Shown here: positions 52,987 through 60,822 of the stretch, piece after piece
Numbering within the stretch: position 1 is the first letter of the stretch
Layout: every line of letters starts with the position of its first letter
Origin: Actinomyces sp. oral taxon 897
GTDB lineage: Bacteria; Actinomycetota; Actinomycetes; Actinomycetales; Actinomycetaceae
DNA length: 64,000 nucleotides
Assembly: GCF_002999235.1 (NCBI RefSeq)
Contig: NZ_CP027236.1
Location: 992,001 to 1,056,000, forward strand
Reading direction: 5' to 3'
Made by a program: the position numbers and the translations under genes
The notes under the pieces: generated by a model
Databases searched by the model: none
What the model saw: the letters and a program-made list of their open reading frames with translations, nothing else
What the model was told of the DNA's origin: nothing

Positions 52987-53952
52987 CTAGAGGTAGGGGC
53001 GGAGCACCTCGGCCAGGGCGAGGCCGTGGGCGGGCGAGGCGTTGAGGGCCGGGACGTAGCGGAAGTCCCCGCCCCCGTGCTCGTGGTAGTGGCGTGCGGC
53101 CTCCCGGCCGATCTCGTCCACGGTCTCCAGGCAGTCCACGGCGAATCCGGGGCAGACCACGTCCACGCGCCCCAGGTCGCGGGAGGCGAGGTCGGCCAGG
53201 ACGTCCACGGTGTAGGGGGGCAGCCACTGGGCGGGGCCGAAGCGTGACTGGAAGGACAGGGTCCACTCCTCCCCCAGGTCCAGCGCGTCGGCCAGGAGGG
53301 TGGCGGTGTGCTCGCAGCGACTCCGGTAGGTGTCGCCGTTGTCGGCGTAGGACTGGGGGATGCCGTGGAAGGACAGGACCGTGTGGTCGGGGCGCCCGTG
53401 CCCGGCCCAGGAGGCGCGCACGTGCTCGGTCAGGGCCCTCAGGTAGGCGGGGTGGTCGTGGTAGTCGGACACGAAGGTGACGGTGGGCGGGTTGCGCCGG
53501 GAGGCGGTGACGGCGCCCACGGCGTCGGCCACGGAGGCGGTCGTGGCCCCGCAGGACTGGGGGAAGAGGGGCAGGACGACCAGGTGCTCGCAGCCGGCCT
53601 GCTCCAGGGCGTCCATGGCCTGGGCGATGCTGCCCGAGCCGTAGCGCATGCCCGCCCGGACCACGACGTCGTCGTCCTGGGTGCGCAGGTGGCGTTCGAG
53701 CTCGGCGGCCAGGGTCTCGGTGTGGTAGCGCAGGGGCGAGCCCTCGGCGGTCCAGGTGCGTTGGTAGAGGGCGGCGGAGCGGGCGGGGCGCACCCGCAGG
53801 ATGACGCCGTGCAGGACCGGCCACCAGATCCAGCGGGAGGTCTCGATAATGCGCGGGTCGGAGAGGAACTCCGCCAGGTAGCGGCGCACTGCCGCCGGGG
53901 TGGGGGCGTCTGGGGTGCCCGTGTTCGCCAGCAGGATCCCGGTGCGGGTCAT
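52987..53952 (-). CDS. hemH: Ferrochelatase of the Escherichia/proteobacterial HemH type
   Basis: 321 residues from ATG 53952 (GGAGGCACGTG upstream). The start RTGILLANTGTPDAPTPAAVRRYLAEFLSDPRIIETSRWIWWPVL and the later SFHGIPQSYADNGDTYRSRC and VVCPGFAVDCLETVDEI match HemH of Escherichia coli closely and not the actinobacterial coproporphyrin ferrochelatase (SFGGPE-type). The catalytic His lies in SFHGIP and the Glu in DCLETVDEIG. It inserts Fe2+ into a porphyrin. Substrate (protoporphyrin versus coproporphyrin) should follow the class, suggesting protoporphyrin IX. Probably acquired; base composition has been adjusted to the host. Confidence 0.92.
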   Translation of the reverse strand: MTRTGILLANTGTPDAPTPAAVRRYLAEFLSDPRIIETSRWIWWPVLHGVILRVRPARSAALYQRTWTAEGSPLRYHTETLAAELERHLRTQDDDVVVRAGMRYGSGSIAQAMDALEQAGCEHLVVLPLFPQSCGATTASVADAVGAVTASRRNPPTVTFVSDYHDHPAYLRALTEHVRASWAGHGRPDHTVLSFHGIPQSYADNGDTYRSRCEHTATLLADALDLGEEWTLSFQSRFGPAQWLPPYTVDVLADLASRDLGRVDVVCPGFAVDCLETVDEIGREAARHYHEHGGGDFRYVPALNASPAHGLALAEVLRPYL

Positions 53953-54263
53953 CACGTGCCTCCGTGCCTCGTACGTCTGGACCGGGGTGAGTCTAGGCAC
54001 GACGGCGCCCTGCACCTTACGACGCGGTGTCACCTTCCTGGCGGGGCGTCTGGGAGCGGGTCCCGGCCCTGGTGGCGGCCGGGTCGGGCGCGGGCGGGCG
54101 GGCCCGGGCCGGGCACCTGGCAGGCGTGCGGGGAGGGGGTGGTGGCGCCGTGCGGGGGGCGTAATATCTCAGGGGCGCCTGCCGTAAATGCCGGACGGGC
54201 CGGGGCGGCGCGCAGGAGGGGCATATAGGCGCCCTAAGGGGTGCCTTCTGCCAGACTGTCCGC
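53953..54263. other. Divergent intergenic region between hemH and a pRiA4b-type gene
   Basis: 311 bp. TAGACT on the minus strand (53990-53995) may be the -10 box of hemH with a 5' leader of about 35 nt. The rest is GC-rich, with G-runs at 54120-54160 and a short AT-rich patch GTAATATCTC at about 54160. No ORF with a convincing RBS. Confidence 0.4.
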
Positions 54264-55847
54264 ATGGAAGCGCGCTCCGTCACTCTGCACATAGATCTCC
54301 GGGACGCCAGACCCAGCGTCACCCGGGACGTCCTGCTGCCCTGGGATGCGCCGCTGCCCCTGGTCAGCTCCGTCATCCAGCAGGTCATGGGCTGGGAGGA
54401 CTACCACCTGCACGGTTTCACCCGTGGTGGCGAGTTCTGGGGCGCGGCACCACGGTGGACCGCCGACCCCCGGGACGGTGACGAGGCCAGTGAGCAGGAC
54501 GTCTCGCTCCGCACGCTCCTGCCCACCCAGGACGCCGTGGCCACCTACGTGTACGACTACGGTGACAGCTGGGAGCTGCGCCTGACCATTACCGAGACGC
54601 ACGAGGAGGACTGCGCGGACCTGCGGATCCTGGCGGCCACGGGCGGCCACGTCCTGGAGGAGTGCGGTGGCATCCCGGGCTACGCGGCACTCGTGGAGGC
54701 CGCGCAGGCGACTGCCGACCAGCGTCCGCTGACCGAGGACCAGGCCCAGCTCCTGGAGTGGGCCCTGGAGGTCAGCGGCCTGGAGGGGGCCATGGCCCTG
54801 CACGAGTGGCTCACCAGGTTCGACACCGCCGGGGCCCGGGCGCGTCTGGCGGCCCTGCCCGCCCCCGACCCGCCGGAGGCGGACGGCTCCCCGGAGGGCT
54901 CCCCGGTGAGCGACCACCCGGACGACCCCGCCCCAGCGAGGGCAGACGGCTCCCCGGTGGACGACCACCCGGGCGACCCCGTCCCAGCGGGGGCCGAGGA
55001 GGGCTCCCCAGACGGCTCCCTGGTCGGCGACCCCCCGGACGACCACCCGTTGGTCGTTAGACTCCCCCCGGGGGTCGTGCGCGACAGCCTGCGCAGGGCG
55101 TTCCTGACGGCCGTGCGTCGCCAGCCCACTCCCCTGGCCCAGATGGTGCTGGACGCACGCCTGGAGGACACGGAGGCCCTCACGCCGGAGGACTGCGCCG
55201 AGCTCACCGGGGGCCTGCGCCGCTACCTGGAGCACGTGGGCGACGGGCTGTCCCTGACGGCGTCGGGCTACCTCAGGCCCGCCGACGCCCTCGCGCTGGC
55301 GGCGGCCCTGGGCCTGGACGACGACTACCTGGGCAGGCTCAGGCGTGAAGCCGACACCCGTGCCCTGCTGGTGATCTGCCACGCCCTGACCCGGATGCGG
55401 ATCCTGCGCAGGACCAAGGAGCGGCTGACGGTGACCGAGGCGGCGCGCACCGCCCTGTCCGACCCGCAGGCGCTGCTCGACCTGGTCGTCTCCCGGCTGC
55501 CGGTGGAGAGACAGGACATGGACCGGCTGATCGCGCTCACGACCGTACTGGACCTGGCCGGCCAGCCGGTGCAGGAGCGGGGCGTCCAGGAGCCCGATCC
55601 TGCCGACTACCACGAGCAGCACCGACGTCGTAACGCGCGTCTGGCAGCGGCGGTGGTGTCACTGGGGATCACCACCACGGCCAGGCCGCTGACGGGCTGG
55701 GACGTCATGCGGGTCGCCGAGGAGACGCAGATGGTGCTGTGGGTCTGCCGCGTGTTCCCCGGCGACCTGTTCCGTACCGCCTGGGCGCCCACCCCGCTGG
55801 GGCGCGTGCTGCTCCTGCGGGTCCTGAGCGCGCCCGACGGCCCCTGA
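54264..55847 (+). CDS. Plasmid pRiA4b ORF-3-like domain protein
   Basis: 527 residues. The first 190 residues contain LHIDLRDARPSVTRDVLLPWDAPLPLVSSVIQQVMGWEDYHLHGF and YVYDYGDSWELRLTI, the pattern of the pRiA4b ORF-3 (IS1096 ORF2-like) family, in which the end of the fold carries YDYGDxW. A repeat-rich linker (DHPDDPAPA, DHPGDPVPA; about 205-270) follows, then a C-terminal domain of about 260 residues with no recognised motif. Family proteins are common in actinobacteria and in mobile DNA; their molecular role is unknown. No clear RBS before ATG 54264. Confidence 0.75.
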   Translation: MEARSVTLHIDLRDARPSVTRDVLLPWDAPLPLVSSVIQQVMGWEDYHLHGFTRGGEFWGAAPRWTADPRDGDEASEQDVSLRTLLPTQDAVATYVYDYGDSWELRLTITETHEEDCADLRILAATGGHVLEECGGIPGYAALVEAAQATADQRPLTEDQAQLLEWALEVSGLEGAMALHEWLTRFDTAGARARLAALPAPDPPEADGSPEGSPVSDHPDDPAPARADGSPVDDHPGDPVPAGAEEGSPDGSLVGDPPDDHPLVVRLPPGVVRDSLRRAFLTAVRRQPTPLAQMVLDARLEDTEALTPEDCAELTGGLRRYLEHVGDGLSLTASGYLRPADALALAAALGLDDDYLGRLRREADTRALLVICHALTRMRILRRTKERLTVTEAARTALSDPQALLDLVVSRLPVERQDMDRLIALTTVLDLAGQPVQERGVQEPDPADYHEQHRRRNARLAAAVVSLGITTTARPLTGWDVMRVAEETQMVLWVCRVFPGDLFRTAWAPTPLGRVLLLRVLSAPDGP

Positions 55848-55941
55848 CGCCGCTGCGCCCTGGCGCGGCCCTAACCGACCCGCGTAGCCCTTGACAGGCC
55901 TGCGTGGCCCTACCGTTGACAGATCCTGACAGGAGGTCGTC

Positions 55942-56718
55942 GTGACTGCCGTTGAGTCAGAGTTCCAGGCCCTGGGGTTCAGCCCCGAACCCGGCCGGGC
56001 GCTCCTGGAGCACCTGTGCGACTCCGCCGTCTTCTGGGACGTGGACGGTACGGGGTTCGACGACGCCGGGCTCTTTACCGACCCCTCCGGGGCGGCGGTC
56101 GCCATAGGGTACGGGAAGGAGGGCACGTACATGAACGCGACCGTGGCGTACGTGCCCCGGCGCCGCGTGCCCGCCCGGGTGTGGAGGCTGACGGACACGC
56201 TCGCCCAGGTGGACGTCATCGACCCCGGGCAGGCCGGGGAGGACCAGGTCGTGGCACGTTTCCTGGCCTATCTCGACGACGCCCCGTGGTTCCCCCGCTA
56301 CAGGCTCTCCGCCGTGGGGCGTCCCAGACAGGCCCGGGTGAGCGTGGGCGCCCTGGGGGTGGACTACGAGGTCCACGGCCCCGAGCGGTCCTACCTGCGG
56401 GCCAGGCGGGCGGCCAGCGGCGGACGCCCGGTCCTGGCCGCCCGCGGCCTCATCTCGCCGTGGCTCTTCAGCCTCGCCTCGGGCCAGGCGGACGCCGACC
56501 AGGCGAACTCGGCCGCCATGGTGTCCGCCGTCTGCCGCAGGGTGGGCAGGCGCCGGAACACGCTGACGGGCCAGGAGTTCTGGCTTATTGACGCCGACTG
56601 CGTCGTCCCCATGACGGTGGCCCTGCCCGTTGACGACGCCGCCCCGGCGCCCCGGCGCGGCAGCGTGCTCAGCGGCCGGTTCGTCCTGGTCGCCTCAGGC
56701 CACAGCCAGGAGCGGTAG
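55942..56718 (+). CDS. Conserved-looking protein of unknown function
   Basis: 258 residues from GTG 55942, preceded by the strong RBS ACAGGAGGTCGTC. Predicted soluble; two beta-rich halves, with FWDVDGTGFDDAGLFTDPSGAAVAIGYGKEGTYMNATVAYV and VSVGALGVDYEVHGPERSYLRARRAASGGRPVLAARGL. No signal peptide or membrane helix, and no family recognised with confidence. It follows the pRiA4b-type gene by 94 nt on the same strand. Base composition is like the host. Ends before a repeat-filled spacer. Confidence 0.6.
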   Translation: MTAVESEFQALGFSPEPGRALLEHLCDSAVFWDVDGTGFDDAGLFTDPSGAAVAIGYGKEGTYMNATVAYVPRRRVPARVWRLTDTLAQVDVIDPGQAGEDQVVARFLAYLDDAPWFPRYRLSAVGRPRQARVSVGALGVDYEVHGPERSYLRARRAASGGRPVLAARGLISPWLFSLASGQADADQANSAAMVSAVCRRVGRRRNTLTGQEFWLIDADCVVPMTVALPVDDAAPAPRRGSVLSGRFVLVASGHSQER

Positions 56719-56742
56719 GGGACAGCCGGGCCGACTGGTGGA

Positions 56743-56943
56743 GTTGCACATTCTTTTATAAACCGCGATCATAAAATGGCAAGATCTCGCGGATCCACCT
56801 GGCGGCCCGGGGCCCGGAGAGCAGGATGAATGTGCAACGGCGTCCGCGTTGCACATTCATCTTGTTCCTCTCCGCCTCCCAGGGCGGGAAATCGTTGGAA
56901 TGACGCCACCAGCCCGACCAGGACCCCAGGATGAATGTGCAAC
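56743..56943. repeat. Four copies of a GTTGCACATTCATC motif, two forming a perfect hairpin
   Basis: GATGAATGTGCAAC (56825-56838) and GTTGCACATTCATC (56848-56861) form a perfect 14-bp stem with a 9-nt loop. A third complete copy is at 56930-56943, and a partial one, GTTGCACATT, at 56743-56752. This is in the 359-bp convergent spacer between the unknown gene and hemW. No gene is visible there. The hairpin may terminate both genes, but the dispersed copies suggest binding sites or a repeat family. Confidence 0.8.
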
Positions 56944-57077
56944 CACCATCCCGGCCCCTGTAACCGGGCCTTGTCCTGCTCGCGTTATACCTAGAACGAC
57001 GCCCTCGTCCTGACCCCGCCCCGCACCAGGCCCGCTCGACGCCGTCGCCCGGCAGCACCGCCACGGGCGCCCAGCGT

Positions 57078-58595
57078 CTACAGCCCGTCGGTCAGGGCCC
57101 GGGTGACGGCGTCGGCCATGAGGCGGCCGCGCAGGGTCAGGACCGCCCGGCCCCGCCCGGCCGCGCAGGCGTCGAGCAGGCCGTCAGCCACCAGCTGGCC
57201 CACCACCGGTGCCAGGTGCCCGGCCCCAGCGCCCTGACCCCCAGCGTCCGTCGCCCCGTCCGCCCCCGGGCCACCAGGCCTACCCGGGCCACTGCCCTCC
57301 CCAGGACCCGACCCGCCCTCCTCTCGCACGGCGGGCCCCGAGTGCCCGGCCCCGCCCGCCCCGGCGGCGTCAGCCTCCCCGGGGACGGCGCCCGGCAGGC
57401 CGTCCAGGGCTATGCCCTCACGCAGCCGGATGCCGAGCATGACCCGCTCCAGCTCGCGCGCGGCGGCGTCGACGACCTCGTGCCCGGCCACCGGCAGGCG
57501 CCCGTCGGCGACCTGGCGCGCCCAGGCCAGCGGGTGCTTGGTGTTCCAGGCGCGCACGTCCCCCAGGTGGGAGTGGGCCCCCGGCCCCGCGCCCCACCAG
57601 TCGGCGTCCTGCCAGTAGGCGCGGTTGTGGCGGCACTCCAGCAGCGCCCCGGGGCGCCCTGAGCGCCCGGTGGCGTCCCGGCGCGCCCAGTTGGAGATCT
57701 CGTACCACTCGTAGCCGGCCTGGGCCAGGACGGCGTCGGCCACCTCGTACTTGGTGGCCTCGTCGTCGTCCTGGGGCATGGGCAGCTCACCGCGGCGTAC
57801 CTGCCCCCACATCCGGGTGCCCTCCTCAATGACCAGGGCGTAGGCGCTGAGGTGGTCCGGGCCCGTGCCCACCGCCGCCTCCAGGCTGCGGCGCCAGTCG
57901 TCCAGGGACTCCCCCGGCGTGCCGTAGATGAGGTCCAGGGAGGTCAGCAGCCCGGCCCGGCGCGCCCACCCCACCACCTGAGGTACCCGCTCGGGCCGGT
58001 GGGTGCGCTCCAGGGTGGCCAGCACGTGCGGCACCGCCGACTGCATGCCGAACGACACCCGGGTGAGGCCCCCCTGGGCCAGCGCGGCCAGGTAGGCCTC
58101 GTCCACGGTCTCGGGGTTGGCCTCCGTGGTGACCTCCGCGCCGTCGGCCAGCCCGAACACCTCCCTCACGACGCCGACCATGCGCACCAGGTCCCCAGGT
58201 ACCAGCATGGTCGGGGTCCCCCCGCCCACGAACACGGTCTGGGCCGGTCGCGCAGGCAGCCCGGCCCGGTCCATGGCGGCCCGGACCAGGTGCAGCTCAC
58301 GCTCCAGGGTGTCCACGTAGTCACCCACCGACGCCCCCGGGCCCATGGCGAGGTTGGTGTAGGTGTTGAAGTCGCAGTAGCCGCAGCGCACCCGGCAGTA
58401 GGGCACGTGCAGGTAGACGGAGAAGGGCCGGGGCGTGGCCCGGCTCCCGGTACCCGCCCCTGGGTCCCCGGCCCCCGGCGCAGGTACCACCCCCGCCCCC
58501 GAGGTCCCTCGGGCCCCGGGGGCAGGGGCCCCTACCTGCGGGGGCAGGTCCCCCATGCCGGGCAGGGGGTCGCCCTCAGGCTGCCTCGGGCTCAC
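57078..58595 (-). CDS. hemW: HemW-like radical-SAM heme chaperone
   Basis: 505 residues. The radical-SAM motif CRVRCGYCDFN is preceded by YLHVPY, and GGGTPTML, EVTTEANPETVD, RVSFGMQS and DLIYGTPGE are typical of the HemN/HemW family; the third Cys followed by DF fits HemW rather than oxygen-independent coproporphyrinogen oxidase. The first 55 residues are Gly/Ala/Pro-rich, so the GTG 58595 start is uncertain. A Gly/Ala/Pro-rich insertion (about 405-462) splits the C-terminal HemW domain. HemW delivers heme to target proteins, and the ferrochelatase gene is 3 kb away. Confidence 0.88.
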   Translation of the reverse strand: MSPRQPEGDPLPGMGDLPPQVGAPAPGARGTSGAGVVPAPGAGDPGAGTGSRATPRPFSVYLHVPYCRVRCGYCDFNTYTNLAMGPGASVGDYVDTLERELHLVRAAMDRAGLPARPAQTVFVGGGTPTMLVPGDLVRMVGVVREVFGLADGAEVTTEANPETVDEAYLAALAQGGLTRVSFGMQSAVPHVLATLERTHRPERVPQVVGWARRAGLLTSLDLIYGTPGESLDDWRRSLEAAVGTGPDHLSAYALVIEEGTRMWGQVRRGELPMPQDDDEATKYEVADAVLAQAGYEWYEISNWARRDATGRSGRPGALLECRHNRAYWQDADWWGAGPGAHSHLGDVRAWNTKHPLAWARQVADGRLPVAGHEVVDAAARELERVMLGIRLREGIALDGLPGAVPGEADAAGAGGAGHSGPAVREEGGSGPGEGSGPGRPGGPGADGATDAGGQGAGAGHLAPVVGQLVADGLLDACAAGRGRAVLTLRGRLMADAVTRALTDGL

Positions 58596-58642
58596 CGCGC
58601 GCCCCCGGGGCGCCGGGGCGAGCAGGAGCGTCCCTCAAGGGT

Positions 58643-58694
58643 CACGCAGCCACGCCAGTACGAGCGCCCCCCGAGAACCACGCAGCCACGCCAG
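58643..58694. repeat. Two direct copies of CACGCAGCCACGCCAG with a 36-bp period
   Basis: CACGCAGCCACGCCAG occurs at 58643-58658 and 58679-58694, with similar flanks, just upstream of hemW in the 367-bp divergent spacer. The rest of this spacer shows no gene. GCCAGCTGGC occurs at about 58868. Confidence 0.75.
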
Positions 58695-58950
58695 CATGAG
58701 AGCCGGGAGGGGTCCGGGGAGCTCCTCATGGTGACCACCGCCTTCCTTCCGACCCGGAATGCTACCCGGGCCAGCAGCAGACCGGCGTACTCCTCCCCAC
58801 TCGGCCCGGACCGGCTCACCGCACCAGCCGCACTGCCAGCCCCCTCTCCTGACCCGGACCACCTGGGCCAGCTGGCAGGAGGGAGCCGGGGCCGCTGGCG
58901 ACGTCGGACTCGCCACCTGGTGCTGGCGGGCGATGCCCGTCGGGCACGGT

Positions 58951-58956
58951 TAGCAT
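58951..58956 (+). promoter_or_regulatory. -10 box of a probable leaderless transcript
   Basis: TAGCAT ends 6 nt before GTG 58963 and fits TANNNT. No RBS lies between them, so the mRNA probably starts at the GTG. Confidence 0.5.
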
Positions 58957-58962
58957 GACCGG

Positions 58963-59694
58963 GTGAAGCACTTCCTTGACCCGATGCCGGGGTGGATACC
59001 TGTCGGCGGCCTGGACCACATGGCGTACGTCGGCTGCCTGGGGGCGGCCGCAGCCCTCCTCATTGGCCGACGCCGGTGGGTACGCAGGCACGCACGACGG
59101 GTACGTGCAGGGGTCCTCATTGCCTCCCTGGCCCAGCAGGCCACCTTGTACGGCATGTACGCGCTCACCGGGTGGGACTGGGGGGAGTCGCTGCCGCTGC
59201 ACATCTCGCGGGTCTCGGCGGTGCTGTGCGTGGCCTACCTGGCCACCGGCTCCAAGCGGGTCATGGACGTGCTGTTCTACTTCAGCCTGTGGGCCTGGTT
59301 CAGCTTCTCCTACCCGCAGGAGGTGTGGCCGTTCTGGAACCTGTTCGGCTGGACCTTCCTGGTCAACCACGTCGTGACCCTGCTCATGCCGGCGCTGGCG
59401 TGGGTGACCAGCGACTGGCGCCCGAGCCGGGAGGCGCTGTGGCGCGCCTTCGGGTGGATGGTCGCCTACTCCCTGGTGGCGGTGGTGGCCAACGTGCTGA
59501 CGGACGGGAACTACTTCTACCAGAAGAGCATGCCGGTGCTGCCGTCCCTGGGACAGCCCCTGTACTACGTGGGCACGCTCACGGTGGGGCTGGGCCTGTT
59601 CTGGCTGGGCTACGGCGTCTCACGCCTAGTGCCCGACGAGGAGCGCGGCCTCCTGGGGCGGGGCGACGACGCCCTCTCCCCCACGACCGCCTAG
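58963..59694 (+). CDS. TMEM164/YwaF-family (TIGR02206-like) integral membrane protein
   Basis: 243 residues with seven hydrophobic segments. GWDWGESLPLHISRVSAVLCVAYLATGSKRVMDVLFYFSLW and VNHVVTLLMPALAWVTSDWRPS carry the family's conserved His residues (LPLHI, NHV). Human TMEM164 is an acyltransferase; the bacterial family function is not established. GTG 58963 is chosen because of the TANNNT box just before it. It is divergent from hemW and convergent with trmB. Confidence 0.8.
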   Translation: MKHFLDPMPGWIPVGGLDHMAYVGCLGAAAALLIGRRRWVRRHARRVRAGVLIASLAQQATLYGMYALTGWDWGESLPLHISRVSAVLCVAYLATGSKRVMDVLFYFSLWAWFSFSYPQEVWPFWNLFGWTFLVNHVVTLLMPALAWVTSDWRPSREALWRAFGWMVAYSLVAVVANVLTDGNYFYQKSMPVLPSLGQPLYYVGTLTVGLGLFWLGYGVSRLVPDEERGLLGRGDDALSPTTA

Positions 59695-59734
59695 ACTCCC
59701 CCGCTCACCCACTCCCCCCACCCCCTCACTCGCC

Positions 59735-59852
59735 GGGGACGTACTTTAGTCATTGGCGACGTACCCTTAACGTACGTCCCCGACGACGAAGGTACGTCCG
59801 TGATGGTTAAGGTACGTCGCCGACAGCCGTCCCCAACGACTAACGTACGTCC
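59735..59852. repeat. Array of about six GTAC-centred repeats in mirrored orientation
   Basis: GTAC cores at 59741, 59761, 59772, 59792, 59812 and 59845, mostly 20 bp apart. The first two read GACGTACnnTTA and the last four TTAAGGTACGTC/TAACGTACGTC, so the array is inverted around 59767. It occupies the 165-bp convergent spacer between the TMEM164-like gene and trmB. The core is similar to the array at 52726. Confidence 0.8.
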
Positions 59853-59859
59853 CCGACGG

Positions 59860-60783
59860 CTAGCCCGGGGACACCCACGCCTGGGAGGTACGTACCACGC
59901 ACAGGTCGCGCACGGTACGCCCCTCCTTCAGGCCCCGGGCCTCGAAACGGGTCATGACCCGCCCGGTAAAGCGCTCCGACCAGCCGCCGCGCACTCCCGA
60001 CGGCGAGCCCGGGTCCAGGCCGTTGCCCGGGTCCCCGTCCACCGCCGTGTCCGCCCCCAGGTCGGGGCGCGCCCCGGCGTCGTCGTGGCGGAAGCAGGGG
60101 CTGACGGCGCCCGCCCCTGGCCGGGTCGGGGGCAGGCCCTGACCAGATCCCCGCCCCGCCCCGTGTGGTGAGGAGACCGCCTCGACCACGTCACGCATCT
60201 GCCAGGCGTAGTCGGCCCAGTCAGTGGCCAGTCTCCACACGCCCCCGGGACGCAGCACGCGCGCCACCGAGTCGGCAAAGGACTCGGTGACCAGGCGGCG
60301 CTTGCGGTGCCGGGCCTTGCGCCAGGGGTCGGGGAAGAACACCCACACCTCGCTGGCACTGCCCACCGGCAGGGCCGTGGCCAGCAGCTGGGCGGCGTCG
60401 GCAGGCACCACGCGCACATTGTCCAGGCCGGCCCTGGCGGCGTCACGCACGATCCGGGCGATCGCCGTCTCCCACACCTCCACGGCCAGGTGGTCGGTCC
60501 CCGGGTGGGCGAGGGCGTGGGCCAGCAGGGCCTCACCGCCGCCCGAGCCGACCTCGACCACGAGCGGCCGGGCCCGCCCGGGGTGCCCGAAGGCGGCAGC
60601 CGGGTCCAGGCGGAAGGAGGCGTCGACGGTGCGGATCGCGTCGGCGCGGGGCACGTCAATGACGTACCTGCCCCCGAAACGGGCCAGCGCCTCCTGCTGG
60701 GCGTCAGTCAGGCGCCCGCCGGCCCGGGAGAAGGAGCGCACACGCGAGCGGATGGCGTGGGAACGGGGCGGGTGCTGCTGCAT
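59860..60783 (-). CDS. trmB: tRNA (guanine-N7)-methyltransferase TrmB
   Basis: 307 residues. VVEVGSGGGEALLAHA is the SAM site, FFPDPWRKARHRKRRL the signature loop, and TRFEARGLKEGRTVRDL the C-terminal segment. It methylates G46 in the tRNA variable loop. An insertion of about 65 Gly/Asp/Pro-rich residues (about 204-268) separates the core from the C-terminal segment. ATG 60783 follows GGAGGAGCACG. It lies 39 nt after lepA on the same strand. Confidence 0.92.
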   Translation of the reverse strand: MQQHPPRSHAIRSRVRSFSRAGGRLTDAQQEALARFGGRYVIDVPRADAIRTVDASFRLDPAAAFGHPGRARPLVVEVGSGGGEALLAHALAHPGTDHLAVEVWETAIARIVRDAARAGLDNVRVVPADAAQLLATALPVGSASEVWVFFPDPWRKARHRKRRLVTESFADSVARVLRPGGVWRLATDWADYAWQMRDVVEAVSSPHGAGRGSGQGLPPTRPGAGAVSPCFRHDDAGARPDLGADTAVDGDPGNGLDPGSPSGVRGGWSERFTGRVMTRFEARGLKEGRTVRDLCVVRTSQAWVSPG

Positions 60784-60822
60784 CGTGCTCCTCCCGGCCA
60801 GTCGGCTGCCCGACGCGGGCCG

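Noticed and set aside
59735..59852. Attachment site or IS end at the GTAC-rich array.
   Set aside because: No integrase or transposase nearby and the repeats are short and multiple rather than paired at element ends.
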